A stretch of DNA of 64,000 nucleotides from contig CAVTXH010000002.1 in assembly GCA_963738625.1 (NCBI GenBank), forward strand, positions 434,001 through 498,000, read 5' to 3'. The DNA is from UBA7672 sp963738625 (GTDB taxonomy: Bacteria > Pseudomonadota > Alphaproteobacteria > Caulobacterales > Hyphomonadaceae). This document shows positions 10,980 through 19,347 of this stretch, piece after piece (positions within the stretch are counted from its first letter, which is position 1; each line of letters starts with the position of its first letter). The notes beneath the pieces were generated by a model, which was not told where the DNA came from, did not search any database, and was given only the letters and a program-made list of their open reading frames with translations. The position numbers were made by a program, and so were the translations under genes.

Positions 10980-10994
10980 GAACAAAAAGCGAAC
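10980..10994 (+). promoter_or_regulatory. LexA (SOS) box upstream of ssb
   Basis: The sequence is GAAC-AAAAAGC-GAAC, the complement of the alphaproteobacterial LexA direct repeat GTTC-N7-GTTC. It ends 195 bp before the ssb start codon, with no credible gene between. ssb is LexA-controlled in several bacteria. The distance implies either a long 5' leader or a promoter near this box. Confidence 0.75.
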
Positions 10995-11189
10995 ATATGA
11001 CGCGCTGCGGACGCCGTTTGTTGTGGATGCCACGACCGCCCACATGTTTGGCATGGTTCTCGGGTCGCGCCGGCGGATAGGCCGGCCTAGCGTGCCCGCG
11101 AATTTGGACTGCGGACTTGGAAACTGTGTCAGGAACCGGAGCGGCCCGAGAAAGCGGGCCGGGGCCGGAATGGAAAAGCGGAGACGAAC

Positions 11190-11684
11190 ATGGCCGGCTC
11201 GGTCAACAAGGTGATCCTCGTAGGCAATCTCGGACGCGATCCGGAGATCAAGTCGATGCCTAGCGGGTCCTCGATCGCCAACCTGTCGATCGCGACCTCG
11301 GAAAGCTGGCGCGACAAAGCGTCTGGCGAGCGCAAGGAGAAAACCGAGTGGCACCGCGTGGTGGTGTTCAACGAGGGCCTGGTGCGCATCGTCGAGCAGT
11401 ACCTGAAGAAGGGCGCCAAGGTTTACATCGAGGGCCAGCTCGAAACGCGGAAGTGGCAGGACAAGGACGGCAACGACAAATACTCGACCGAAGTCGTGCT
11501 GCGTAACTTCAACTCGACGCTGACCATGCTCGACGGCAAGAGCGAAGGCGGCGGCGCGCGCGGCGGCGAGTTCGACCAGGACCGCGCTCCGGCGCGCGGC
11601 GCGGGCGGCAAGGCCAAAGGCGGCAAGGGCGCGCAGGAGGACTTCTCCCGCGGTCCGGAGTTCGACGACGAGATCCCGTTCTAG
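11190..11684 (+). CDS. ssb: Single-stranded DNA-binding protein
   Basis: SSB coats single-stranded DNA in replication, recombination and repair. The 164-residue protein opens with SVNKVILVGNLGRDPEIKSMPSGSSIANLSIATSE, the start of the OB fold. The core motif TEWHRVVVF and YIEGQLETRKWQDKDG follow. After residue ~110 there is a Gly/Arg/Lys-rich linker. The chain ends in the conserved acidic tip FDDEIPF, which recruits partner proteins. A LexA box lies upstream. It is monocistronic in this window. Confidence 0.97.
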   Translation: MAGSVNKVILVGNLGRDPEIKSMPSGSSIANLSIATSESWRDKASGERKEKTEWHRVVVFNEGLVRIVEQYLKKGAKVYIEGQLETRKWQDKDGNDKYSTEVVLRNFNSTLTMLDGKSEGGGARGGEFDQDRAPARGAGGKAKGGKGAQEDFSRGPEFDDEIPF

Positions 11685-11900
11685 GCGCTGCGCTTAAGGG
11701 CGTTGCGAATACCGCAGCGGCTTCGGCTGCGAGCACTATTGCGCGACGGATTTGGAAAAAGCGCTGAAGGCCATTCAAGGTTACGAAGGTCCAGTTGCTG
11801 GATCATCGAACGAAAGCGGTTGATTGCGGCAAGGCGCGTCTTCGCGTTCCCGCTCGCGGCGCGAGCGAGGCGGGTGGTGTGAATTCTCATCCGCTATCGC

Positions 11901-12800
11901 CTATCCGCCTTCGATCGTCCGGTAGTAAGCAGCTATGGCGAGAAGCATGAGGGCGACCGCGTCGCGGAATTCGCGGCGCGCCTGGGCCCAGGGGGCGATG
12001 GCGACCGGCGGCGCTTCCTGGAAAAGGGCGCCGCGGGGAAGGCTCGCGAGGAAGCGGGCGAGGCGCATCATGTAGCGGTCGGGGTTCGCGATGACGCGGC
12101 CAAGCGCTTCGATGCGCTTGGCGATGACGCGGGCGCCGGCGTGGCCGGGTGGTTTTTCCACGATCTTCTTTTCGGGCCTTGGCGCGTAGCGGAGGTGAGG
12201 GTCGGGCAGGCCTTCCCTCATCAGCAGGAATTTCCTGGGGAGCGTCGATTTGCGCGTCGGCTCGCGCGGGTCGTCCCCCTGCAGCAGCTGCCAAGGGGGC
12301 ATGGCGAAGCGGCAGGCCCAGGCGCCAGGATCGAAGGGGGATTTCGGCGGCGCTTCCGGCTTCTCTTCGGGCGCGGGCGCTGGCGTCAGCACAGGCGGCT
12401 GCCAGATGGTGTGCCAGCCGGGATGCGGGATGGTGATGCAATGGGGGTTCGGGCGGGGCGGAGGTTTTGGCGGCTCGGGCGGCGCGATCTTGGGCGTGTC
12501 GCGCAGGAGCTTGCGGCCTTCGACGGTCATCAGGAGGTAGGTGATCGCACGCGTCACGAGGATGACGCGGACGAGTTTCTCGATAGGCTCAAGCCAGTTG
12601 AGAAGGTCACGACGTTCGCGATAGCCGAAGCGGGTGCGGCGCGCCAGCTCGGCGGCGCTCGTGATGCGCGTCGTGATGCGCACATACATGTGCCTGGCGG
12701 CGCACCAGAGATTGGTGAGGTTCGTGCGCTTGCCGGGCTCGGAGAACCAGTTCCGGTCGAAGTCGGGCGAGGCGAAGGGAGTGACGAGTGGAATGATCAT
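11901..12800 (-). CDS. Hypothetical protein with proline-rich linker
   Basis: I do not recognise this 299-residue protein. The N-terminal ~120 residues are basic and helical (MYVRITTRITSAAELARRTRFGYRERRDLL). A proline-rich stretch near residues 123-170 (PPEPPKPPPRPNPH, then PAPAPEEKPEAPPK) acts as a linker. The C-terminal part is basic and helical (RVIAKRIEALGRVIANPDRYMMRLARFL) and ends with a hydrophobic helix, AVALMLLAIAAYY. There is no signal peptide. The long uninterrupted frame supports a real gene. It stands alone between ssb and gyrA on the opposite strand. Confidence 0.6.
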   Translation of the reverse strand: MIIPLVTPFASPDFDRNWFSEPGKRTNLTNLWCAARHMYVRITTRITSAAELARRTRFGYRERRDLLNWLEPIEKLVRVILVTRAITYLLMTVEGRKLLRDTPKIAPPEPPKPPPRPNPHCITIPHPGWHTIWQPPVLTPAPAPEEKPEAPPKSPFDPGAWACRFAMPPWQLLQGDDPREPTRKSTLPRKFLLMREGLPDPHLRYAPRPEKKIVEKPPGHAGARVIAKRIEALGRVIANPDRYMMRLARFLASLPRGALFQEAPPVAIAPWAQARREFRDAVALMLLAIAAYYRTIEGG

Positions 12801-13227
12801 GCGGGCATTATCCGCCCGCGAGAGGTGGGTAGGCGTAACTTAAAAGTTTTTCTACAGCGGCAGAGTTGAGGTTCGCGCTGTTTTGCAGGGCTCTTGGCGC
12901 TGAAGAATCTTCGAAACGACCGAGTTATCCGACCGTGTTTCTGCCCTTTCCGACCCGCCTCCCGCCGTCGCGGGGCGCTCGCGGACGTCGTCCTCGACAC
13001 GCTTCCCTCGCTCCCCCGAGGCAGAAATTCGCCTCTGAAATCGTCGTTTCGTGCGGCAATTTTGCTGCTTCGGCGAAGGGTGGACAGAAAGCTTGATTTT
13101 GGCATGAAAAACAGGCCGGACGGCTGTGGAAAACCTGCCGGAACGTTTGTGCCGCGGCGCACAAATAGGCTAGAAAAGACGTAGCGAATCCCGGCGGCTG
13201 GGCCGTCCTTCCCGTTACGAGTTTTTC
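12801..13227. other. Intergenic region upstream of gyrA, no gene seen
   Basis: This stretch of about 430 bases separates the divergent hypothetical gene and gyrA and should hold both promoters. Open frames here have no recognisable content. I could not place a convincing promoter or LexA box. A short palindrome, gccgcggc, near 13151 is the only notable motif. Confidence 0.4.
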
Positions 13228-16014
13228 TTGACCGATACCCCTGATCAACCGGCCTCAGCGGGGGCAGACGGACGTGGCGATGTTTCGACCATTTCCATCT
13301 CCGACGAGCTGAAGAAATCCTACCTCGACTACGCGATGAGCGTGATCGTGAGCCGCGCGCTGCCGGACGTGCGCGACGGCCTGAAGCCCGTTCACCGCCG
13401 CATCCTGTATTCGATGTTCGACATCGGGATGACCGCGGACAAGTCGTATTCGAAATCCGCGCGCGCGGTCGGCGACGTGCTGGCGCGCTTCCACCCGCAC
13501 GGCGATGCGTCGGTGTACGACGCGCTGGTGCGGATGGCGCAGCCCTTCTCGATGGGCCTGACGCTGATCGACGGGCAAGGCAATTTCGGCTCGATCGACA
13601 ACGATCCGCCGGCGGCCATGCGCTACACCGAATGCCGCATGACCAAGGCCGCCATGAGCCTGATGGCGGACATCCGGCAGGATGCGGTCGACTTCGTCGA
13701 CAACTACGACGGCAAGGAACAGGAGCCGACGGTTCTTCCGGCGCAGTTCCCCAACCTCCTGGTCAACGGCGCGGGCGGCATCGCCGTGGGCATGGCGACG
13801 AACGTGCCGCCGCACAATCTGGGCGAGGTGATCGAGGCGGCGATCACGTTGATCGACAATCCGGCGATCGAGGACATGGCGCTCCTGGACATCGTGCCGG
13901 GGCCTGACTTCCCAACGGGCGGGCAGATCATCGGCCGGGCGGGTTCGCGCAATGCGCTGATGACGGGGCGCGGCTCGATCATCATGCGCGCCAAGACGAA
14001 TATCGAGACCGGCAAGGCCGGGCGCGAAGCCATCATCGTCACCGAAGTGCCGTATCAGGTAAACAAAGCCTCGATGGTCGAGAAGATCGCGGAGCTGGTG
14101 CGCGACAAGAAGGTCGAAGGCATCGCCGACCTGCGCGACGAGAGCGACCGCACGGGCATCCGCGTGGTGATCGAGATCAAGCGGGATTCATCCGCCGACA
14201 TCGTGCTGAACAACCTCTATCGCCTGACGCCGATGCAGACATCGTTCGGCGCCAACATGCTTGCGCTGAATGGCGGCCGGCCGGAGTTGATGAACCTGCG
14301 CGCCATGCTGCAGGCCTTCCTGCGCTTCCGCGAGGAAGTAGTGGCGCGGCGCACCAAGTTCGAGCTGAACAAGGCGCGCGACCGGGCGCACGTGCTGATC
14401 GGCCTCGCGCTGGCCGTCGCCAACATCGACGAGATCATCCGCATCATCCGGTATTCGCCTGATCCGGATTCGGCGCGCCTGGCGTTGCTGGAGCGGTCGT
14501 GGCCGGCGGCCGACATGGGGCCGATGATCGGGCTGATTGCCGATCGCCGCACCGTCATGAACGACAAGGGCGAGATCAAGCTTTCGGACGAGCAGGCGCG
14601 CGCGATCCTGGCGCTGCAGCTCTCGCGCCTCACCAATCTCGGACGCGAGGAGATCGGCAAGGAGGCTTCGGGCCTCGCTGAAGCGATCAAGGACTATCTC
14701 GGCATCCTGAGTTCGCGCGGGCGCATCCAGCAGATCATCAAGGACGAACTGACGACGTTTCGCACGAAGTACGCCGTTCCGCGGCGGTCTGAATTCGTGG
14801 AAGCCGACCTCGATCTCGAGGACGAGGCGTTCATCGAGCGCGAAGACATGGTCGTGATGGTGACGCATGGCGGCTATGTGAAGCGCACGGCGCTGTCGGC
14901 CTATCGGACGCAGAACCGGGGCGGCAAGGGCAGGGGCGGCATGGAGACGAAGGAGGACGATTTCGTCATTCGCCTCTTTGCTGCCGATACGCACACCGAG
15001 ATACTGTTCTTCTCTTCGACCGGCATGGCCTACAAGCACAAGGTCTGGCGGCTGCCGCTGGGCGCGCCGAACGCGCGGGGCAAGGCGCTGGTCAACATCC
15101 TGCCGCTGCAGGCGGGCGAGCGCATCACATCCGTGATGCCTCTACCGCAGGACGAGGAGGAGCGGGCGAAGCTCAACATCCTGTTCGCCACGCGGTCGGG
15201 CGGCGTAAGGCGAAACATGCTGGCGGATTTCACCTCGGTGAACCGGTCCGGCAAGATCGCCATGAAGCTCGAGGACGAGTCGGATTCGATCGTCGACGTG
15301 CAGCTGTGCTCGCCGGAAGACGACGTGCTGCTGACGACAGCCATGGCGCAGTGCATCCGCTTCCCGGTGGAGCAGGTGCGCGTGTTCACCGGACGGACGT
15401 CGACAGGCGTGCGCGGCATCAAGCTGGGCGCGGGCGACGAGCTGATCGCGATGAGCGTGCTCGGCAAGATCGACGTGACGCCGGCGGAGGCGCGCGCCTT
15501 CCTGAAGCGCGCGAATGCTGCGCGCCGTGCGGAGGGCGAAGACGTCACTGAAGAGGTCGAGGAAGAGGCCGATGCCGGCGGGGACGGCGAGGAAGCTGCG
15601 CCTGCCGCCGAGGCCGACGCCACGGGCGAAGTGGAGCTCAGCGAGGAGCGCTTCGCGCAGCTCTTGGCGGCCGAGCAGTTCATCCTCACCCTGACGCAGG
15701 AAGGCATGGGCAAGCGCGCTTCGGCCTTCGATTATCGCCGGACAGGACGTGGCGGGAAGGGGCTGATCGCCCACCGGTTGCCGAAGGACGGGCGCCTCGT
15801 CGCGTCCTTCCCCGTCGCCGAGGCGGACGAAATCATGGTGGTGACAGACGCGGGGCAATTGATACGTTGCGCCGTCGATCAGATCCGCATTGCAGGGCGG
15901 GCGACGCAGGGCGTTCGCGTGTTGAGGGTGGCGGCTGGCGAGCGGGTCGTCTCCGTCGAAAGACTGGAGGACCAGAACGGTGACGAGACGTCCGGAAAGA
16001 CGGGCGGCGGGTGA
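13228..16014 (+). CDS. gyrA: DNA gyrase subunit A
   Basis: GyrA cuts and rejoins DNA during negative supercoiling together with GyrB. The 928-residue frame begins at a TTG; the next in-frame ATG is already inside the conserved YLDYAMSVIVSRALPDVRDGLKPVHRRIL block, so the TTG is favoured. The active tyrosine is Y133 in MRYTECRM. The quinolone region reads HPHGDASVYDALVRMAQ, so the position equal to E. coli Ser83 is Ala94, and Asp98 matches Asp87. The GyrA box is QNRGGKG rather than QRRGGKG. A Glu/Ala-rich acidic insert at about residues 770-805 interrupts the beta-pinwheel domain; comparable inserts are common in this class. Confidence 0.96.
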   Translation: MTDTPDQPASAGADGRGDVSTISISDELKKSYLDYAMSVIVSRALPDVRDGLKPVHRRILYSMFDIGMTADKSYSKSARAVGDVLARFHPHGDASVYDALVRMAQPFSMGLTLIDGQGNFGSIDNDPPAAMRYTECRMTKAAMSLMADIRQDAVDFVDNYDGKEQEPTVLPAQFPNLLVNGAGGIAVGMATNVPPHNLGEVIEAAITLIDNPAIEDMALLDIVPGPDFPTGGQIIGRAGSRNALMTGRGSIIMRAKTNIETGKAGREAIIVTEVPYQVNKASMVEKIAELVRDKKVEGIADLRDESDRTGIRVVIEIKRDSSADIVLNNLYRLTPMQTSFGANMLALNGGRPELMNLRAMLQAFLRFREEVVARRTKFELNKARDRAHVLIGLALAVANIDEIIRIIRYSPDPDSARLALLERSWPAADMGPMIGLIADRRTVMNDKGEIKLSDEQARAILALQLSRLTNLGREEIGKEASGLAEAIKDYLGILSSRGRIQQIIKDELTTFRTKYAVPRRSEFVEADLDLEDEAFIEREDMVVMVTHGGYVKRTALSAYRTQNRGGKGRGGMETKEDDFVIRLFAADTHTEILFFSSTGMAYKHKVWRLPLGAPNARGKALVNILPLQAGERITSVMPLPQDEEERAKLNILFATRSGGVRRNMLADFTSVNRSGKIAMKLEDESDSIVDVQLCSPEDDVLLTTAMAQCIRFPVEQVRVFTGRTSTGVRGIKLGAGDELIAMSVLGKIDVTPAEARAFLKRANAARRAEGEDVTEEVEEEADAGGDGEEAAPAAEADATGEVELSEERFAQLLAAEQFILTLTQEGMGKRASAFDYRRTGRGGKGLIAHRLPKDGRLVASFPVAEADEIMVVTDAGQLIRCAVDQIRIAGRATQGVRVLRVAAGERVVSVERLEDQNGDETSGKTGGG

Positions 16015-16066
16015 GCCGAGGCCGGTGCGCGGAACGGTTGTCGCTCGGGGAGCTCCGGGCCGCAAT

Positions 16067-16570
16067 GTGAAGCGGATCGGACTCTATCCCGGCACGTTCG
16101 ACCCCATCACCAACGGGCATCTCGACATCATCGGCCGCGCCGTGAAGCTGGTCGACAAGCTGATCATCGGCGTTGCGATCAATGACGGGAAGGGACCGCT
16201 GTTCACGCTGGACGAGCGGGTCGAGATGGTGATGAACCAGGTGAAGCCCTTAGCCAATGGAACCGAGATCGAGGCGCGGCCGTTCGACAACCTGCTGATG
16301 CATTTCGCTGAGGAGTGCGGGGCGCAGGTGATCATACGTGGGCTGCGCGCCGTTTCGGATTTCGAGTACGAATTCCAGATGGTGGCGATGAACCAGAAGA
16401 TGAACGACGATATCGAGACGGTCTTTCTGATGGCGGATCCCGTGCATCAGGCGGTGTCTTCCAAGCTGGTGAAAGAGATTGCGCGGCTTGGCGGGAAAGC
16501 CGAATTATTCGTTCCGCCGGAGGTGAATGAGCGCCTCGCGGCAAAGTTTGGAACGAAAAAGGGCAGGTAG
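16067..16570 (+). CDS. coaD: Phosphopantetheine adenylyltransferase
   Basis: CoaD transfers AMP to 4'-phosphopantetheine, the fourth step of coenzyme A synthesis. The sequence LYPGTFDPITNGHLDIIGRA carries the nucleotidyltransferase (T/H)xGH motif as TNGH. VIIRGLRAVSDFEYEFQMV and VSSKLVKEIARLGG are family signatures. I placed the start at the GTG at 16067 (M-KRIGLYPG), which gives the usual ~167 residues. The frame extends into the end of gyrA, which is not credible as coding. It is followed 1 bp later by the exported cyclophilin gene. coaX, another CoA gene, lies at 49.4 kb. Confidence 0.95.
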   Translation: MKRIGLYPGTFDPITNGHLDIIGRAVKLVDKLIIGVAINDGKGPLFTLDERVEMVMNQVKPLANGTEIEARPFDNLLMHFAEECGAQVIIRGLRAVSDFEYEFQMVAMNQKMNDDIETVFLMADPVHQAVSSKLVKEIARLGGKAELFVPPEVNERLAAKFGTKKGR

Positions 16571-16571
16571 C

Positions 16572-17465
16572 ATGTTCCGAAGAATGTTGTTGAGTGCAGC
16601 GGCGGCGGCTGCGTCGGTTGCGGCTACGGCGGTCGCGTGGGCGGGGCCGGCGGAGGATCCTGTCAACTGGCGGATGGTCGACCCCGAGAACCTGCTGATG
16701 CTGACCATCAAAAGGCAGGAAGTTCTGATCGAGCTGCGTCCCGACTTTGCGCCCAAACATGTCGAGCAGGTGAAGAAGATCACCCGCGACACCAATTACG
16801 ACAACCTGCCGTTCCATCGCGTCATCGACGACTTCATGGCGCAGGGCGGCGAGGTCTATGCGATCTACCAGATCTATCCGCGCTATCCGCTGCTGAAGCA
16901 GGAATTCACGTTCGCGCGCAATCCGTCGAAACAGAAGGTGCAATGGTTCGGCAAGACGCCGGAGGGCGAGAAGCTCGGCTTCTTCGATGGCTTTGCCGTG
17001 CAGGGTCAGCCGGACGAGGTGGCGACGATTTCCGATCCGCCGGTGGCGAAGACCTGGGCGCTGCACTGCTCCGGCATCGCGTCGATGGCGCGGACGGACG
17101 ATCCGGACTCGGCCGACACGCAGTTTTTCCTGATGCGTCATCCGCGCACGGGGCCGACGGGGCTCGACGCCAAGTACACGGTGTGGGGGCGCGCGCTGAC
17201 TGGGCTCGACGTGATCCGCTCGATCAAGGTGGGGCCGGAAGAAACCGACGGGCGCCTGCCGCCCGGCCAGGCGGACAAGCTCAACAAGGCGGTGATCGTC
17301 GCTGACATGCCGGCGGCCAAGCGCCCGACCGTCTATGTGCGCCGCACGGACGGACCCGAATTCGCATCGCAACTTGCGGCCGCCGTGGCCGCGAATGCGA
17401 CAGACCCAGACCAGGCGTGCAACCTGCCGCCCGTGGAAGCAGTAGTTGAAAGGCCAGGCCAGTGA
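16572..17465 (+). CDS. Exported peptidylprolyl isomerase, cyclophilin type
   Basis: This is a 297-residue protein with a signal peptide (MLLSAAAAAASVAATAVAWA), so it should work in the periplasm. The cyclophilin core is visible as LPFHRVIDDFMAQGGE, GIASMARTDDPDSADTQFFLM and YTVWGRALTGLDVI. A long insertion follows the first block (about 65 residues, including YPRYPLLKQEF). The C-terminal tail ends in several alanines and two cysteines. QGGE replaces the common QGGD. The next gene is a cytoplasmic cyclophilin and overlaps its stop, so the two form a pair. Confidence 0.9.
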   Translation: MFRRMLLSAAAAAASVAATAVAWAGPAEDPVNWRMVDPENLLMLTIKRQEVLIELRPDFAPKHVEQVKKITRDTNYDNLPFHRVIDDFMAQGGEVYAIYQIYPRYPLLKQEFTFARNPSKQKVQWFGKTPEGEKLGFFDGFAVQGQPDEVATISDPPVAKTWALHCSGIASMARTDDPDSADTQFFLMRHPRTGPTGLDAKYTVWGRALTGLDVIRSIKVGPEETDGRLPPGQADKLNKAVIVADMPAAKRPTVYVRRTDGPEFASQLAAAVAANATDPDQACNLPPVEAVVERPGQ

Positions 17466-17935
17466 GCGACGCTACGATCAAGGAAAACACACTCCTTCTG
17501 GAGCTCAGCACTGGGCCGGTGACGATCCAGCTGTTGCCGGACAAAGCGCCTGGACACGTGGCGCGCATCAAGGAGCTGGCGCGCGAGGGCTTCTATGACG
17601 GCGTAGTCTTCCACCGCGTGATCGACGGCTTCATGGCGCAGGGCGGCGATCCGACCGGCACGGGCATGGGCGGCTCGAAAAAGTCGAACCTGAAGGCGGA
17701 GTTCAACGACGTGCAGCACGTGCGCGGCGTGTGCTCGATGGCGCGCTCCAGCGATCCGAACTCGGCCAACAGCCAGTTCTTCATCTGCTTCGACGACGCG
17801 CGCTTCCTCGACAAGCAGTACACCGCGTGGGGCAAGGTCGCGAGCGGCATGGAGAATGTCGACAAGCTGCCGAAAGGCGAGCCGCCGAAAACGCCCGGCA
17901 AGATAGTCTCGATGAAGGTGGCGACGGACGCTTGA
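17462..17935 (+). CDS. ppiB: Peptidylprolyl isomerase, cyclophilin type (cytoplasmic)
   Basis: This compact cyclophilin of 157 residues speeds cis-trans isomerisation of Xaa-Pro bonds during folding. It has no signal peptide. FHRVIDGFMAQGGDPTGTGMGG carries the catalytic arginine. The motifs MARSSDPNSANSQFFIC and YTAWGKVASGMENVD complete the active site. The GTG start at 17462 overlaps the TGA of the exported cyclophilin, indicating coupled translation. The symbol ppiB is by similarity. Confidence 0.93.
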   Translation: MSDATIKENTLLLELSTGPVTIQLLPDKAPGHVARIKELAREGFYDGVVFHRVIDGFMAQGGDPTGTGMGGSKKSNLKAEFNDVQHVRGVCSMARSSDPNSANSQFFICFDDARFLDKQYTAWGKVASGMENVDKLPKGEPPKTPGKIVSMKVATDA

Positions 17936-17944
17936 GGCGCTGCC

Positions 17945-19159
17945 TCAGTTCGCCGGAACCAGCAGCGGTTCGCCGTTGGGGCGGTGGATAGGTTCGTCGT
18001 CCAGCGTTGTCGCCGGAGGCAGAGGTTCGGCCGGTTTGGGGCTGAACTCGTCGAGCCAAGCGCTCTCGGCGAGGGAGCGCTCGGTGACGTTGGCGAGGAT
18101 GTCGGCGTAGAACAGATTGTATTCAGGCGTCTTGTACTTGCCGCCCCAGCCGCCATCCGCCTGGAGTTGTGGCGCGGAAGGACGCTCGACGCTGAGCACG
18201 CCATTGTCGCAGCGGGCGGAGACTGTGTGGGCGAGGATCGGCGGGGTGAGGTCTGCAGCGCCGGAGGCGCGGGCGCCGCCGCGATGGTCGTTGCGCGGAG
18301 CGAGATCGGGGCTGGTGGTCCAGGTGATCGGGTTTACGCAGACGAGTTCGTGGCCCTTTGACTTCGCGATCTTGCCGTCGGCGGTCCAGATCGGCGAGGC
18401 GCCGCGGAAGCGCTGGGCGTCGCCATTGCTGCTGATCGACTTCCACGCGACGACGCACTGGATCGCCGAGCGATCCTTGCAGACGGGCTGGATGAACATC
18501 TTTTCCGGCGCATCGGCGGGAAGGGCGGCGTCGATAATGTAGGCTGCGGCGAGGCGGTCGCGCAGCGGCTCTTGCTGAAAGCGGTCGGCGAGAAGCCTCT
18601 GGGCGTAGAGGCCGCCCTGGCCGACGCCGACGAGAACGACGCCGCGATGGCGATTGTCGTTGGCCATGTAGTGGTCGAAGGCGGCCAGCACGTCGTTGTA
18701 GGCCAGCAGGAAGGCGCCATCGCCCTGTCCGCCGACATCGATCTCGGAATGCAGCGCGGCCTGGCGATAGCGCGGGGCGTAGACGGGCCCGGCCTGCAGG
18801 AAGGGGCCGGCCTGGTTGGGGAGGATGCGATCCGTCAGGCGCGCAGCGGCGGCCTTGTCGTCGATGGGCGCGTTCCAGTCGTCGCCAGCATAGGCGGAGG
18901 CGGGGTGGATGAAAAAGATGTCGACGCCCCATGGCTTTTCCCAGCCGCCGGGCATGAGCTGCGTGGGGCGCACGGCCCAGCTTTCGGCTTTGGAATAATC
19001 GGGCGCCGGCGGGGCAGGTCGCGTGGCGAACCGGCCGGACGGATGAACCGCCATGCGAAACAGCGGCTCCTGCAACAGCAGCCATCCGGCCGCCATGACG
19101 ATGAGGCCGCCGCCTGCCGCGGCAAGAATGATGCGCCGCTGTTTAGGATCCTTGCGCAT
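17945..19159 (-). CDS. DUF3089 alpha/beta-hydrolase-like protein lacking the usual nucleophile
   Basis: This is a 404-residue protein with an N-terminal membrane anchor (IILAAAGGGLIVMAAGWLLL) after a basic start, so the domain lies outside the cytoplasm. The sequence VDIFFIHPASAYAGDDWNAPIDD and the following DRILPNQAGPFLQAG are typical of DUF3089. At the place where alpha/beta-hydrolases of this family carry a GHSQG elbow, this protein has VVLVGVGQGGLYAQRLL, so the serine is replaced by glycine (codon 18620-18622). It may be inactive as a hydrolase or have a different role. It converges with ppiB. Confidence 0.75.
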   Translation of the reverse strand: MRKDPKQRRIILAAAGGGLIVMAAGWLLLQEPLFRMAVHPSGRFATRPAPPAPDYSKAESWAVRPTQLMPGGWEKPWGVDIFFIHPASAYAGDDWNAPIDDKAAAARLTDRILPNQAGPFLQAGPVYAPRYRQAALHSEIDVGGQGDGAFLLAYNDVLAAFDHYMANDNRHRGVVLVGVGQGGLYAQRLLADRFQQEPLRDRLAAAYIIDAALPADAPEKMFIQPVCKDRSAIQCVVAWKSISSNGDAQRFRGASPIWTADGKIAKSKGHELVCVNPITWTTSPDLAPRNDHRGGARASGAADLTPPILAHTVSARCDNGVLSVERPSAPQLQADGGWGGKYKTPEYNLFYADILANVTERSLAESAWLDEFSPKPAEPLPPATTLDDEPIHRPNGEPLLVPAN

Positions 19160-19347
19160 GAAGGGTCAGCCCGTCCCGGTTTTGCCGCCAAAGCGTTAGT
19201 GGCATTGCCCCGGCGGGTCCATGCCCGCCCCGGAGTATGGAGACGCTGTAACGATGGAAACACCGCGCCATATTGAAGGCGAAACCAAGACGGAATCGCG
19301 CGACAAGAGGATTCGCGCCGGGAGACTGGAAGCCATCAGGGGCGGCG

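Noticed and set aside
10760..11080. Open frame of 106 codons across the ssb SOS box
   Set aside because: It is rich in Arg, Gly and Ala without any domain pattern, overlaps the end of the DUF4287 gene, and runs through a hairpin and the LexA site. It behaves like a chance frame in GC-rich DNA.
11681..11890. 69-codon minus-strand frame downstream of ssb, considered as a small nuclease remnant
   Set aside because: The translated sequence shows no GIY-YIG, DUF559 or other motif, and no ribosome site is visible.
12797..13162. 121-codon frame on the minus strand in the gap before gyrA
   Set aside because: It has a low-complexity basic sequence, overlaps the start region of the real minus-strand gene, and has no recognisable domain.
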